From NCBI RefSeq assembly GCF_963259705.1, contig NC_081844.1, positions 50,081,501-50,145,500 of the forward strand: 64,000 nucleotides of DNA, read 5' to 3'. Shown piece after piece: positions 12,020 through 24,845 of this stretch. The DNA comes from Myotis daubentonii. Its lineage: Eukaryota; Chordata; Mammalia; Chiroptera; Vespertilionidae. A model generated the notes under the pieces. The model was given only the letters and a program-made list of their open reading frames with translations. It had not been told where the DNA came from and ran no database searches. The translations under genes were made by a program, and so were the position numbers. Numbering within the stretch: position 1 is the first letter of the stretch; every line of letters starts with the position of its first letter.

Positions 12020-13465
12020 ATGAATTTGTGCACTGGTACAAGAACAGACTTATAGATCAATGGAATAAAATAAAGAACCCAGAATTGATCCAAATCACTA
12101 TGCTCAATTAATATTTGACAAAGGAGGCAAAAACATACAATGGAGTCAAACAGTCTCTTCAATAAATGGTGTTGGGAAAATTGGACAGATACATGCAAAA
12201 AAAAATGAAACTAGACCACCAACTTACACCATACACAAAAATAAACTCAAGAAGAATAAAGGACTTAGACATAAGATGGGAAACCATAAAAATACTAGAG
12301 GAATCCACAGGCAGCAAAATCTCAGACATATGCCAAAGCAATTTCTTCACCGATACAGCTCCTAGGGCAATGGAAACTAAAGAAAAAATAAACAGATGGA
12401 ACTACATAAAAATAAAAAAAGCTTTTGGACAACAAAAGAAACCATCAACAAAAAAACAAAAAAGCCCACTGCATGGAAGAACATATTGGTCAATGTTATC
12501 AATGATAAGGGTTTAATCTCCAACATTTATAGGGAACTCATACAACTTAACAAAAGGAAGATAAACAACCCAATCAAAAAATGGGCTACGGACCTAAATA
12601 GATACTTTTCAAAAAAAGACATAAGGAAGGCCAAGAGACATATGAAAACATGCTCAAAGTCATTAATCATCTGAGAGATGCAAATTAAACTGATAATGCG
12701 GTAAAATCTCACATCTGGCTATCATCAACAAATGGCTATCATCAACAAATCAACAAACGACAAGTGCTGGAGAGGATGTAAAGAAAACGGAACCCTCATG
12801 CACTGCTGGTGGGAATGACTGGTGCAGCCACTGTGGAGAACAGTATGGAGTTTCCTCAAAAAACTAAAAATGGAACTCCCATTTGACCCAGTGATCCCAC
12901 TTCTAGGAATATATCCCAAGAAACTAGAAACACCAATCAGAAAGGATATATGCACCCCTATATTCATAGCAGCACAGTTCACCATAGTTAAGATTTGGAA
13001 ACAGCCTAAGTGCCCATGAGCAGATTAGTGGATTAGAAAACTGTGGTACATCTATACTATGGAGTACTACGCTGCGGTAAAAAAGAAGGAATTCTTACCA
13101 TTTGCAACAGCATGGAACTGAAGAGCTTTATGCTAAGCAAAATAAGCCAGTCAGAGAAAGATAAATATCACATGATCTCACTTATTTGTGGAATATAATA
13201 AATAACATAAACTGATTAACATAACCAGATCCAGAGACAGAGAAGCATCAATCAGACTGTCCAACCTCAGAGGGAAGATTGGGGAGGGTGGGGGTAAGGG
13301 GCAAAGATCAACCAAAGGATGTGTATGCATGCATATAAGCCTAACCAATGGACACAGACAACAGGGGGGTGAGGGCATGAGTGGGAGTGTGAGGGGGCAA
13401 GGGGAAATAAGGACACATATGTAATACCTTAATCAATAAAGAAAACATTAAAAAAAAAGAATACA
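12020..13465 (+). mobile_element. 5'-truncated L1 (ORF2 3' part and 3' UTR)
   Basis: The sequence holds the C-terminal part of L1 ORF2 in broken frames ([56 protein letters not shown]). A G-rich 3' UTR with GTGAGGGCATGAGTGG follows, then CAATAAA and an A-rich tail. Frameshifts and stops show it is dead. Confidence 0.9.
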
Positions 13466-13865
13466 TCTGCATTGATAAGTTCTGTGGAAGAAAAAAGTTA
13501 ATTTATGCATAATAAATATGACTACATAAATATTCTTTTCAATGTATGTTTGATGCCTTATTGTACAGCATACCATATTACTATTGTGCTATTTTTTATC
13601 ATTTCTCTATTATGGTCGTCTGGGGTGTTTGCAATTATACAAACAGGGCTGCAAGATCTTTGTACAGCTTGTGCAAGTACATTTAAAAGATAAATTCCTC
13701 TGACTGAAGTGTCTAGGTTAATAATTTTGTGTATCCAATTTTTAATAATTACTCACTTAAAGATTAACATGAAGTAATATGCCCACAATAGGATATAAGT
13801 TGATATTGCCCAAAACCTCAGCAGGTACCAGGCACATTTTTCCTAACCTCAAAATAAATTTCTTT

Positions 13866-14060
13866 CCCAGCCAGTGTTGCTCAGTGATTGAGCATCAATC
13901 TATGAACCAGGAGGTCACGGTTCAGTTCCCAGTCAGGGCTCAGGTCCAGATGGCCGGCATGATCCCCAGTGGGAGGCGTGCAGGAGGCAGCTGATCAATG
14001 ATTCTGTCTCATGGATGTTTCTATCTCTCCCTTTCTCTTTGAAATCAATTTTTTTTAAAC
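13866..14060 (+). mobile_element. VES SINE
   Basis: CCAGCCAGTGTTGCTCAGTG head, GGTTCAGTTCCC box B and GCAGGAGGCAGCTGATCAAT body; the tail is short. Confidence 0.9.
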
Positions 14061-15175
14061 ATGTTTTCTCTTAGTTACCTCAAGCTTGGCCCATTACCAG
14101 CGGACCCGACATTACTCTGACCCATTATGTGCAGTTTTGGTTCCCCAATGCTTATTGCATTAGTTCAGTTTCCAGCCTGCAGAGGCTGTGCCCAAAAGTT
14201 AGGAGAGCATATTTTGACAGTATTTGGTGGTATTAAATCCGAAAATAGAAAAATGCCCCAAGCCTATCAATCATCCCTCCCTCCTCTTTCTGTCCACGCA
14301 TTTCCCAAGGTAGCGCTATAAAAGGAAGCACAGCTCCATGGAAAATCAAGTCCCACTTTAGTCACCATGGAGTCAGGGACCGGTGACCTCAAAGGCAGAT
14401 TTCTGGCAGGGGTTCTGTGGTTTTGGCCAAGCATGACCTTTTCCCACACTGCCCCCGGCCCCATTCACATCTAATTCTGGGGAGGAACTCACCGCCACAT
14501 AGGCGATCAGGTACAAGACCTAGGCAGAGAGCAGCTACGCTTGTCAGAGAAGTCTCAAATCCAGCCGCATAAAATATGAAAAGGAGAGAGGAGACTATTT
14601 CTGAACTAACATGTATTTTCAACTTAAAGCTCTCTCACCCCTGGTGAAGGAAGTGGAATGTCTTGGATCTACAGATCAGAGCAGCAGCTCCTCTTCGTCA
14701 GACGGGTGCTAGGAGGCAAGTGGGAAGAACAGAGCAGAAATGTCCTCCCACGGCTGTCACGCTGTGACCTAAAAACAGCCACGCTGCCGCAGCCTGGAAT
14801 CCATGTCCCTGAAAGGGTCTCTCTCCGGGCAGATTAAAGGAGTGCCTAAGAAAGGCACACCTCCATAACCTCTCCCTCCTGATGCTTTGCTGGCATTTAG
14901 CTGCAGCTTATCTTTGTTTTTTACAGAGAAATAAAAGAGATTGTAAAATATTTGGGTGGAACTGAACTTCATTCTGATTTTAAGGATGAATTTCACCCTT
15001 AAAGACTAATGTGCAGACATGCATGAATATGCTTTTGGTTTCAGTTTTTTAAAGACTGTCAAGATTTATGAGAGATACAATGATTGTGATTTTTCCTAGA
15101 GTCAAAATTAAATGTCATTAAATTTTGTAATTAAATGTAATTAAATTTTGTGATAGAATGTAATTAAAATACTAT
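14061..15175. other. Unassigned sequence
   Basis: A moderately GC-rich island at 14270-14900 with no recognised exon. AT-rich repeats of TTAAATTTTGT type at 15110-15165. Confidence 0.45.
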
Positions 15176-15291
15176 TGCTGGTGTTGTTCCGTGGTTAGAG
15201 TGTCGGCTTGCACACCAGAGGGTTGCAGGTTCTATCCCTAGCCTGGTCGGGGTGTGTGGGGGAGGCAACCAATCCATATGTCTCTCTCAGA

Positions 15292-15358
<67 letters not shown>

Positions 15359-15425
15359 TTTGCTCCCTCCCTTTCACTCTCTCTAAAAAACAAAAATCAA
15401 TGGGAAAAACTATCCTCAGGTGAGG
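15176..15425 (+). mobile_element. VES-like SINE with expanded TC tract
   Basis: CTGGTGTTGTTCCGTGGTTAG head and GGTTCTATCCC box B, then a (TC)n run of about 56 bases and the TCTCTAAAAAACAAAAATCA end. It represents a second VES-like subfamily, shared with 57119. Confidence 0.8.
15298..15354 (+). repeat. (TC)n microsatellite
   Basis: A pure TC run within the VES-like SINE at 15176. Confidence 0.98.
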
Positions 15426-15509
15426 ATTAACAACAAGAACAAAGATACTACTTTATACTCATGCTTTTTCACTACTGTCTTAGGACATGTTGTAGCTAAC
15501 TTTGCATGT

Positions 15510-16055
15510 TATTCCCTCTTGTTCAGCCTGGAAAACTCCTATTTATCCTTCAGGATCCAGCACAAGTGTCACCTACTCTGTGGTGCCTTTTCCCTACTCT
15601 CTCCTTTATTATCTCACAGAGTAATTATTTCTACTTAGGCACTCATCTCACTGAATGAAAATCATTTCTTCTTTCTCTGTCACCCCCACCCCTCCGCCCC
15701 CAGGCAGTGAGCTTAAGAGTATAATTTGTGCCCTAGCTGGTTTGGCTCAGTGGATAGAGCATCAGCCTGCAGACTGAAGGGTCCCAGGTTCGATTGTGGT
15801 CAAGGGCACATGCCAGGTGTTGCGGCCTGGATCCCTAGTAGGGGGTGTGCAGGAGGCAGCCGATCAATGATTCTCTCTCATCATTGATGTTTCTATCTCT
15901 CTGTCCCTCTCCCTTCCTCTCTGAAACCAATAAAAATATATTTTCTTTAAAATGTGTGTAATTTGTGGTATAGTCATTGTGTGTTTCCAGAACTTAATAT
16001 GATGTCTGGAACATGGGTATTCAATAAATATTTATAAAATAAATAAAGGAAAATG
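15510..16055 (+). mobile_element. L2 LINE 3' end interrupted by VES
   Basis: L2-typical sequence (TCCTATTTATCCTTCAGGATC, AAGTGTCACCTACTCTGTGG) is followed, after the SINE at 15731, by the L2 terminus (GATGTCTGGAACATGGGTAT, TCAATAAATATTTATAAAAT). TAATTTGTG on both sides of the SINE is its target duplication. Confidence 0.75.
15731..15955 (+). mobile_element. VES SINE in L2
   Basis: A near-complete copy: CCCTAGCTGGTTTGGCTCAG, box B GGTTCGATTGTG, body CGATCAATGATTCTCTC, tail AATAAAAATATATTTTC. Confidence 0.93.
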
Positions 16056-16543
16056 GAAGTCTTCTTCTAATGCTTCTGGTACATTAATTGGCACCGGAAA
16101 TGTCAAGGAAACTTACCTTAAGCAGTGCCTTCCTTGTTAAAGGGTCACCTGGAGGAAGGATAGCATAGAGAGCTCACAAAATGTGAAAACGGATGCCTGA
16201 ATAAAAGTATCAGGAACATCAGTGGCTTCTGGATACCTAGGAAGAACTTAGGAGGAAAGAAATTATTTCCATCTCCTGGATTCATCTGAGCACTAGCTCC
16301 AGTGATTTTTAGTGAGTTTCAACAATTTGCTAGCAAGGTATATAAGGGTTCTAACAACCCTATCTTCCTTTTACTTTGAATCATCTCTAAGCCTGACTGG
16401 CAATCAAAGAGGTCTATATAAGAAGAAAAGCAGCATTTTTGCATAAGAGTTTGTCAGCAGCCCATTCTACTTGCTTTTTTTTGGTTTATTCCCTGACAAG
16501 CACTCTCACTTGCCAAAGTAGGAGAGTCAAGAACCTAAATGAA

Positions 16544-16648
16544 TCAGGGGTGGAGGCCAGGAGTGAGGCACAGGGGCAGGCTATAAGGGGTCAATGGGAG
16601 GAAAAAAGGGATATAATAGTACTTTCAACAATAAAGATTTTTTTTAAA
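16544..16648 (+). mobile_element. Very short L1 3' end with 15-bp target duplication
   Basis: About 105 bp of L1 3' UTR ending ACAATAAAGATTTTTTTT. It is flanked by AAGAACCTAAATGAA at 16529-16543 and 16649-16663, the signature of target-primed reverse transcription with extreme 5' truncation. Confidence 0.85.
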
Positions 16649-17171
16649 AAGAACCTAAATGAAAAACATTTCTTGTTACAGTAAAATAGAGCGATTCACA
16701 TCATTGCAAGTTCTACTTTACCTTGTTTGTACACATATAAAATATTTTATATTTTTCTCATGACTGTTAATCTTGTTTTTAGCCACACATACAAAATGAA
16801 TCTCCTACGTATATTATACATATGTCAAGAAAGCTGAAATGTATTATTCCAAAATTGGATTATGCAGCAAGACAATAGCCACACTGACAGAATTGAGAGA
16901 AAACCTTAAAAGTTAATATTTTTCTTCCCACTGACAGATCAACAACCAATTTTGAAGAACTTAGTTGGCAGACATTTTTATAGTGTAGGGGATTAACTGC
17001 TACCTGGCATTAAAATTTAGCTGGAGTCAGAAAGAGGAGGAGGAGAGAAGGTCAGAAGAAATGATGTGGAGAAAATCATTTTACCTGGTCTTGTGGGGAG
17101 GAAAGAGAGAAAGAGAAGACAGTGAAGTGCTCATATATGTCAATTTTTATGTTCTCTCTAGACTCTGAAAT

Positions 17172-17186
17172 AGAGGGAGAAAGAGA

Positions 17187-17234
<48 letters not shown>
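17172..17234 (+). repeat. (GA)n microsatellite
   Basis: A near-pure GA run of about 60 bases. Confidence 0.98.
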
Positions 17235-17237
<3 letters not shown>

Positions 17238-17361
17238 GTTAAGAGATAAGACCAAGGAGAAGGAAGACTCTAGGAAAGGCATCTCCACAAGCTGCTCATT
17301 CTATAGGTGGGCACAGCCTCATCAAAATTACCTTGGCAGCACAGTGTCATCAGGTAGATGA

Positions 17362-19316
17362 AGGATGCTACGAACAGAACTGTGTCTCCTCAAACTCCAT
17401 ATTGAAGTCCTAACCCCCAATGTGACTGTGTGTAGAGATAGAACCTTTAAGGAGATAGTTACCGTTAATTGTGCTATAAGGGTGGGACCCTCAGCCAATA
17501 GGACTGGTGTGCTTATAAGGAGATGAAGACTCATCTGAGACCTCACTCTCTCACATGTGCCCAGAGGAAAGGCCACATGAGGGCACAGCGAGAAGGCACT
17601 TGTGTACAAGCCAGGAGGAGAGATCTCACCAGAAACCGAATTTGCCTGCACTCTGATCTTGGACTCCCAGTCTCCCCCAAAAAATATAAATGTTTCCTGA
17701 GAAAGAAGAACAAAGTAGGTGGGATCTCAATACCAGATATCAAGCTGTATTACAAAGCCACTGTTCTCAAAACAGCCTGGTACTGGCACAAGAACAGACA
17801 TATAGATCAATAGGATAGAATAGAGAACCCAGAAATCGACCCAAACCACTATGCTCAATTAATATTTGACAAAGGGGACAAGAACATACAATAGAGTCAA
17901 ACGGTCTCTTCAATAAATGGTGTTGGGAAAATTGGACAGATACATGCAAAAAAGGAAACTAGACCACCAACTTACACCATACACAAAAATAAACTCAAAA
18001 TGGATAAAGGACTTAAACATAAGACAGGAAACCATAAAAATATTAGAGGAATCCACAGGCAGCAAAATCTCATTCATATGCCAAAGCAATTTCTTCACTG
18101 ATATTGCTCCTAGGGCAATGGAAACTAGAGAGAAAAAAAAATGGGACTACATCAAAATAAGAAGCTTTTGCACAGTAAAGGAAATCCTCAACAAAACAAC
18201 AAGGAAGCCTGCTGCATGGGAGAACATATTTGCAAATATTATCACCGATAAGAAAGAAAAAATAAATTAAAAAATTAAAAAAAACAAATATTATCACCGA
18301 TAAGGGTTTAATCTCCAACATTTACAGGGAACTCATACAACTTAACAAAAGGAAGATAAACAACCCAATCAAAAAATGGGCAATGGACCTAAATAGATAA
18401 TTTTTGAAAGAGGACAGAAGGAAGGCCAAGAGACATATGAAAACATGTTCAAAGTCACTAATCATCCAAGAGATGCAAATCAAAATGACAATGTGGTACC
18501 ATCTCACACCTGTCAGAATGGCCATCATCAACAAGTCAACAAACAACAAGTGCTGGTGAGGATGTAGAGAAAAAGGAACCTTTGTGCACTGCTGGTGGGA
18601 ATGCAGACTGGTGCAGCCACTGTGGAGAACAGTATGGAGTTACCTCAAAAAACTAAGAATGGAACTCCCATTTGACCCGGTGATCTCACTTCTAGGAATA
18701 TATCCCAAGAAACTAGAAACACCAATCAGAAAGGATATATGCACCCCTATGTTCATAGCAGCACAATTCACCATAGTTAAGATTTGGAAACAGCCTAAGT
18801 GCCCATCAGTAGATGAGTGGATTAGAAAACTGTGGTACATCTACACAATGGAATACTATGCTGTGGTAAAAAAAGGAGGAGTTCTTACCATTTGCAACAG
18901 CATGGATAAAACTGGAGAGCATTATGCTAAGTGAAATAAGCCAGTCAGAGAAAGATAAATATCACATGATTTCACTCATTTATGGAATATAATGAACAAC
19001 ATAAACTGATGAACAAAAACAGATCCAGAGACAGAGAAGCATTGATCAGACCGTCAAACCTCAGAGGGAAGGTAGGGGAGGGTGGGGGTAAGGAGGAGAG
19101 ATCAACCAAAGGACTTATTTGCAAGCATATAGGCCTAACCAATGGACACAGACAACAGGGGGTGAGGGCATGAGTGGGGGGAATAGGGGGTAACATGGGG
19201 ATAAGGACACATATGTAATAACTTAATCAATAAAAAAAAAAAAACACATAAATGTTTTTGTTTAAACCACCCAGTCCAGTATTTGATTACAGCAGCCCAA
19301 GTAGACGAATACAGAG
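17362..19316 (+). mobile_element. MLT1 (MaLR) LTR split by the L1
   Basis: The two halves, 17362-17695 and 19248-19316, match the MLT1 LTR. The left has GAAGTCCTAACCCCCAATGTG, CTTATAAGGAGA and AGGCCACATGAGGGCACAGCG. The right has TTAAACCACCCAGTC and CAGCAGCCC. Joining them across the L1 restores the order. Confidence 0.85.
17696..19247 (+). mobile_element. 5'-truncated L1 inserted in an MLT1 LTR
   Basis: It has the same 3' L1 structure as the copy at 12020 but starts slightly further upstream (GGGATCTCAATACCAGATAT). A 10-bp target duplication, ATAAATGTTT, flanks it at 17686-17695 and 19248-19257, and the tail is A-rich. An internal A-rich repeat occurs at 18235-18300. Confidence 0.92.
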
Positions 19317-20089
19317 GGCATGAAGTTTAGCTTTCTCGAGTCATTTAGTTTTAGCTTTCAAGATATTTTGCTTGAAAATAATTTATAATTTGGAAAACGT
19401 TTGGTACAATGAGGTGTACTACCCATTACTGGCAACAGTATGTTGGTCCTGGCCCCCAGAGAAAGGCAGAGCCTATTTATGTTACTGTAGTGGCTGGTCT
19501 CCATGAAAGGTAAGCAAGCCTTCTCCATTTTTCAAAACTAACCCTTTACTAAATCAAGTCGGCTTAAACATACGGCAGTCAAATGTATCATTGCATAGAA
19601 AATGCCTTTCAGTTAATTAAAATCCTAAATAAAAATTGGTGCCCTTCTCACCAAACTTTTGTTGGTGGTTCTCATTGTGTACCATTTCTTTTCTTTCTAG
19701 TTCAGAGATGCACTGGGCATTTTTTTTTTTACATGCTTCAGTTCTGAGGTCAAGACTTTAAAAAACACCAGTCTTCTGAGATTTCTTTAGGAGTCAACTC
19801 CTCCAGGCTTTATTTCCTGCTGCAGACTGTGAGTCAAGCTCAATTTCTTCCCTTTTCATCTATTGGAGGACAAACTACCAAAGGAAAAAAGAAAATAACT
19901 TTTCTCCTGTTGTTTTTACCTTCCACTGAGGAGGGAGGCAGACAGACAGAGGTGAAGGGAAAGGAAGAAAACAAGCTCCCTGGTTCTGCTTCAGTATTGA
20001 GAGGTCAAAGAATCTAATGAGAATCTCCCACAACTTAAAATGACTCCCAAGCTCCCAGGCAGCTTAGTGTTATTTTGTTTAATTCAAAT
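19317..20089. other. Unassigned sequence
   Basis: No gene or mobile element recognised. Confidence 0.5.
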
Positions 20090-20447
20090 CTAGAGACTCG
20101 GTGCACGAAATTCATGCACTCAGGGAGGTCCCTCAGCCTCGCTTGTGCCCTCTCACAGTCCGGGAGCCTTAGGGGGATGTCCAACTGCCGGCATAGGCCT
20201 GCTCCCCGCCTAAGCCATCAGTCGGACATCTTTAGTGCTGCTGCAGTGGCAGGAGAAGCCACCACCATTGCGCCCACCAGCCATGAGCCCGGCTTCTGGC
20301 TGAGTGGCACTCCACTTGTGGGAGCGCACTGACCACCAGGGGCAGCTTCTTTGTTGAGCATCTGCCTCCTGGTGGTCAGTGTGTGTCATAGTGACCAGTC
20401 ATTCTGCCGTTTGGTCGATTTGCATATTAGCCTTTTATTATATAGGA
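20090..20447 (-). mobile_element. Small Helitron
   Basis: A 358-bp minus-strand element from TCCTATATAATAAAAGGC (20447, flanked by a T on the plus strand) to ...GTCTCTAG at 20090. The terminal hairpin reads GTGCATGAATTTCGTGCAC. It is a close relative of the 5428-5888 segment. Confidence 0.85.
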
Positions 20448-21337
20448 TTCCAATTCACCAGAGTCTTAGTAGAGTTTTCCATTATTAAAACAATAGCAGC
20501 AGCACTGTTTCGCTCTGATTGAGCCACACAAGTTGTGATCATCAAAACTGGTAAATGCGCTGACTCGAAATTTTTCTTTGTTTCTTAGGCATTTATTTAT
20601 AACTAGGTGGTAAGTGTGTTGCACAGGGAATACATCTTTGCTTGGGTTAAACTCCTCTGCATACAACAGTACAGGGTACACACTAGGTGATTTCAATAGC
20701 TCCCCAGACACGTGTGCAAATGAACATGGGGTTAAGGCTGTAGTTCTTATTAATGACATGTTTGAGATACTTATGTCATAAAAGTGAGTTTTTAATAAAA
20801 TTAAATATACCTACTTAGTGAAAAAAATAGATGCTATTGTTGAAATGCCCATAAAAAATGTAGTTAATATGGGACTGTTTTCTGTTATATTTCATACATG
20901 TAATTTCTTTTTGTTCCTGGTTTTACTTAATATAACAAAACATGGGCACACAAAGATGTTGATATTTTTATTTTTGAAATTACTTATCTGTATTAAAATG
21001 GCAAGAATGGATGGGCATTGATATCTAAGAAGACACACCCATCCCATTCTCTAAGCTCATCAATTTATTAACTGATCACATAGAAATAATTAACAATGCA
21101 ATGAAAATGGCAAGCTTCACTTTCTGAATAATAGCAGAGCAGTGATTGCATGAGAAGCAGTAGGGAGGTCTTCCGACCTCAGTAGTAATCACTTAAGTCT
21201 TGTGAAATTCCTGGAGATTTAGTATAAATGATCAGGACAGCTATCATTTGTGCATTAGATAAATCCAACTTAATTATATCCACAACTCAATAATTGCTTC
21301 AGTGCCTTTTCATACATTAGGACTATTTAAGTCTCAA

Positions 21338-21384
<47 letters not shown>

Positions 21385-21544
21385 AACCCCAAAAACCAGG
21401 TCACTTGAAATTTTAGTTAGTAGGCTCAGTACAAATCTTGCTTCATCCTTGATTTTATCAGAAGTCATACTTTCATGTGTTATACCAAGTTATCAACAGA
21501 CCCCTCCTTTGTAATCATTAGTCTATGAAGTCCTTATTGTCCCT
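20448..21544. other. Unassigned sequence
   Basis: Only the AAAT microsatellite is recognised. The 97-codon minus frame at 20466-20759 has no known domain. Confidence 0.45.
21337..21384 (+). repeat. (AAAT)n microsatellite
   Basis: About twelve AAAT units. Confidence 0.97.
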
Positions 21545-21760
21545 GCTTGTGCTGTTATATTCTTAAAATTCTTAAGAGGCTATGGACTGATGCAAATCTC
21601 AGTTCTGCAATTTGCTGTCTTAGTAATTAATCACTGTGAGGGGCAGTTTACTCCATAATTCAGAAATGATAGGTCTTATACCATAGCACTGTTACAAGCA
21701 TTAAGTAAGATAGTATCTATAAAATTAAGACTTAGCATGGTGCTGGGAATATAATTTTAA
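21545..21760 (+). mobile_element. MIR SINE
   Basis: The core-like CTCAGTTCTGCAATTTGCTG, the CAGTTTACTCCATAATTCAG segment and the 3' end ACTTAGCATGGTGCTGGGA fit a diverged MIR. Confidence 0.6.
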
Positions 21761-22764
21761 ATGCTTAAAGATCATAAAGTGAAAATTGGAAGAAAACAAG
21801 GGAAATAATAACAAGCTAAACCTTATACTTTTGAACTGATTATGATTCTTTAATAAAGTTAGTTAGTTAATATTTAACCAATTAATGTGAATATTCTGTC
21901 TCGCATTATATCTAGACTTTAAAAGATAGTCTTTTATAGTTGCTGTAATTTTCTAGTGAAAATGACAATTTCTTAAGACAACAAACACACTGGACAGCAT
22001 TTTTATCTTATAAGCTAAATATCATTCTTACAAAATAAAATACCTACTTAATTCTTTCAACATTTTTAGCCATTTATCCATTGAAGAAAATCTCAAATAA
22101 AAATTTAAAAAATAAAAACTAAAAATGAAAATGAAAAATACTAAAAATGTACTTGTCTCTGGCCAAGCAAATATATTTCATTTTATAAATAAAATACATG
22201 CACATGTCTGGTTTGTATTTATTTTAAGTCCTTTAGTAGATGTGGAAAACATGCATATTTTTCAGTGTTCAGTAATTGCCTGCTAGGTTTTGTCACTGAA
22301 TGCAAACTTTGATTCAGTTCCTATTGAGAAGTTAGCTTAAGTAATGATTGTGAATAAGAAAAGTTATAATAAACAACTTGCCAATTATACCTTGAAATGT
22401 TTTGCTCTAAATTGCATATTTCATTTAAGTATATCAATAATAATATTCTCTCCTATTAAGCTTAACCATTTATAGGATTTCAGATTTTACTTAAGAAATA
22501 CACAATTAATCAATGCATTTTCATTAACAACGCCAGCGGGAAGCCTCTGGCCTGAGAACCAGGGCCCTGCTATTGACAGCTATCCTAGTAAAAGATAGGG
22601 TATTAGCCTGGTTTCCTCAATCTAGGAAATGAGGAAAACTCACAATGAGTTGCCAGTGTTCTTATAGTATTTCAAACTAAGTAGTTTGATTGTGTAGATT
22701 TAAGTTACATATAGAAACATCCTCATAGTCTAGCTGCTTCATTGACCAGTGTGCTAGGCCCTAC
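21761..22764. other. AT-rich unassigned sequence
   Basis: Unique-looking AT-rich DNA with no recognised feature. Confidence 0.5.
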
Positions 22765-22978
22765 CAGCCGTGGGCAAACTATGGCCCGGGGCGGATCCGG
22801 CCCGTTTGAAATGAATAAAACTAAAAAAAAAAAAAAGACCATACCCTTTTATGTAATGATGTTTACTTTGAATTTATATTAGTTCACACAAACACTCCAT
22901 CCATGCTTTTGTTCTGGTCCTCCGGTCCAGTTTAAGAACCCATTGTGGCCCTCGAGTCAAAAAGTTTGCCCACCCCTG
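22765..22978 (-). mobile_element. hAT MITE with CAGGGGTGGGCAAACT ends
   Basis: A 214-bp element whose terminal repeats read CAGGGGTGGGCAAACTTTTT on the minus strand and CAGCCGTGGGCAAACT on the plus strand. GCTAGGCCC before it and GCTAGCCCC after it may be a decayed 8-bp duplication. The interior has GGCCCG-type hAT sequence and an A run. Confidence 0.7.
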
Positions 22979-24614
22979 CTAGCCCCAAACAGCTATATAG
23001 ATTTAAGTGAATTGAAATTAACTAAACTTTAAATGCAATTTCTCAGTCCCACTGGCCACACTTAAAATGCTCAATATCCCCATGGCGCTAGCAGCTACAT
23101 ATTAGAAAATGCCAATAGAGGTCAAGTCCACCGCAGCAGAAAGTTCCATTGGGCAGCATTGGTCTAGAGTTTCCATTTTCTGTAGCAATAAAAACTAAAG
23201 CTAAAAAGAATTACTGAAAAAACATGAAGAGTAAATATTCATTTCCCCCCTCATTTTTATTCTTTTGCGTGTGTGTGTTTTGTCTTTTCCTCTATTTGTT
23301 CCTCAAATCAGTATCAAACAATATGATTTTAAGTTTCAAAATAGACTAAAATAATTTATAATGACATAAAAGTTAATTTAGAAAAACAAATTAAATCTTA
23401 CATTTCCTGAGAAATTTAGAGAACAATATTTTTAAAAAGCACATTTTAAACACACTGTGTTGGATGAATATTTATAAATGCAACTCCAAAATAAAGATCT
23501 ATTCATCAGTAAATTAGGCAAAATTAGGAGACAAACTTCATTTTGATTTTCAGTACTATATGTTAGAGAGGATTATCCATCCTTTTCTATATTTTCAAGG
23601 TACACTTCAGAGTCTTTTTCCATACCTAACTTTCTTAAGAAAAGTGGGCAATCCTGATACTCTCTGGGCCATTTTGCTAGAAGTAGGGGTCACTGAGCCC
23701 CAAGAGCAGAACACTCTGCTCCCACTTCTAGTGGCCAGTCTGTGCTCAGGTACAACGGGTTCCTTTGGCCACACCTGCACCGTGAGTCCATGCACATCAT
23801 GCTCTCCCAGTGCCATTTTCTCTCCAGGACAAGGCTTTTTTAATTCTCCTTCAAGTTTAGACCATCTTTCAAGAGTGAACTGACTTCAATTCAGAGAAAA
23901 GGGATCTCACTTTGATCTAGGAACAGTCTACAGATAAGCTTTTATCTGGAAGTCCTGCATTGACTCAGCTATGTTAAAAATTGGTTCCCACAGGGCTATT
24001 AGCTCCATACCATTGGTTCCATTCACCAGAAACTGGGAGAGGAGAAAAGCTTTTAGTGAACTAAAAGTACAATATACAATAGTGTTTCTTAACCATTTTT
24101 TCCACTACTGGCCCCATAAAAATCTTTTCCAAATACTATTTCCTAACCCCTCATCATGAAATTTTAATAGCTCAGATACACTGTAAATCTAATTACTGTA
24201 CATGTACCTGTACTTTGTACACAAAAAGAGTAAGAAAATTTCACTTTCCAAAAATCAAATTTTACTGCCTTGGAGACAATATTTTAACCTTTGATAATGC
24301 CTGATAATCAGGAATTAAAATATCAGAAATAGATACTATTTTCAAGATTCTTAACCTATGTTGCAGTGCACTGTCATGTACACTTCAAAGCTTATAGCTT
24401 GAAGATTAGAAATTATCTTTTCCGCCCGCATACATCATAATTTGCGTACATTAGTAGTTTAGTAAAGAAATAGCCTCTTTGGGCTTTCTGAGAAGTCACA
24501 GTGTCTGAAGTCACAGAACCTTGACCTTTGATATCTTATGTCATTCTACTCCATCATTTTCAATGTCACTGCTTATAGGCGGGCGAGTATTGTGAAAGAA
24601 CAATAGACAAGGAG
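22979..24614. other. Unassigned sequence, possible old hAT trace
   Basis: AGTGTTTCTTAACCATTTTT at about 24081 may be one end of an old hAT element. A 107-codon frame at 23560-23883 is not recognised. Confidence 0.4.
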
Positions 24615-24845
24615 CCCTAGCTGGTTTGGTTCAGTGAATAAAGCATCAGCCTATGGACTGAAGGGTCCCGGGTTCCATTCAAGTCAAGGGCCCAGGCCCG
24701 GGTTGTGGGCTCGATCCCCAATAAGGGGCGTGCAGAAGGCAGCCAATCAATGATTCTCTCTTATCACTGATGTTTCTATCTCTCTTTCTTTCTCCCTTCC
24801 TCTCTGAAATCAATAAAAAAAAAATATGTATATATTTAAAAAAGA
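24615..24845 (+). mobile_element. VES SINE
   Basis: A full copy from CCCTAGCTGGTTTGGTTCAG to the AAATCAATAAAAAAAAA tail. AATAGACAAGGA before it and AATAATAGACAAGGA after it give the target duplication. Confidence 0.93.

Noticed and set aside
12166..13019. L1 ORF2 frames as host genes
   Set aside because: They match the L1 ORF2 C-terminal region, are interrupted by stops and shifts, and end in an L1 3' UTR. The same holds for 17523-18934.
15731..15800. tRNA-like heads at VES copies
   Set aside because: Boxes A and B are present because the SINE derives from a tRNA. The cloverleaf is degraded and each is joined to a SINE body, so no tRNA gene is called.
23560..23883. 107-codon frame as a small gene
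   Set aside because: No recognised domain, no signal peptide of note and no supporting splice sites.
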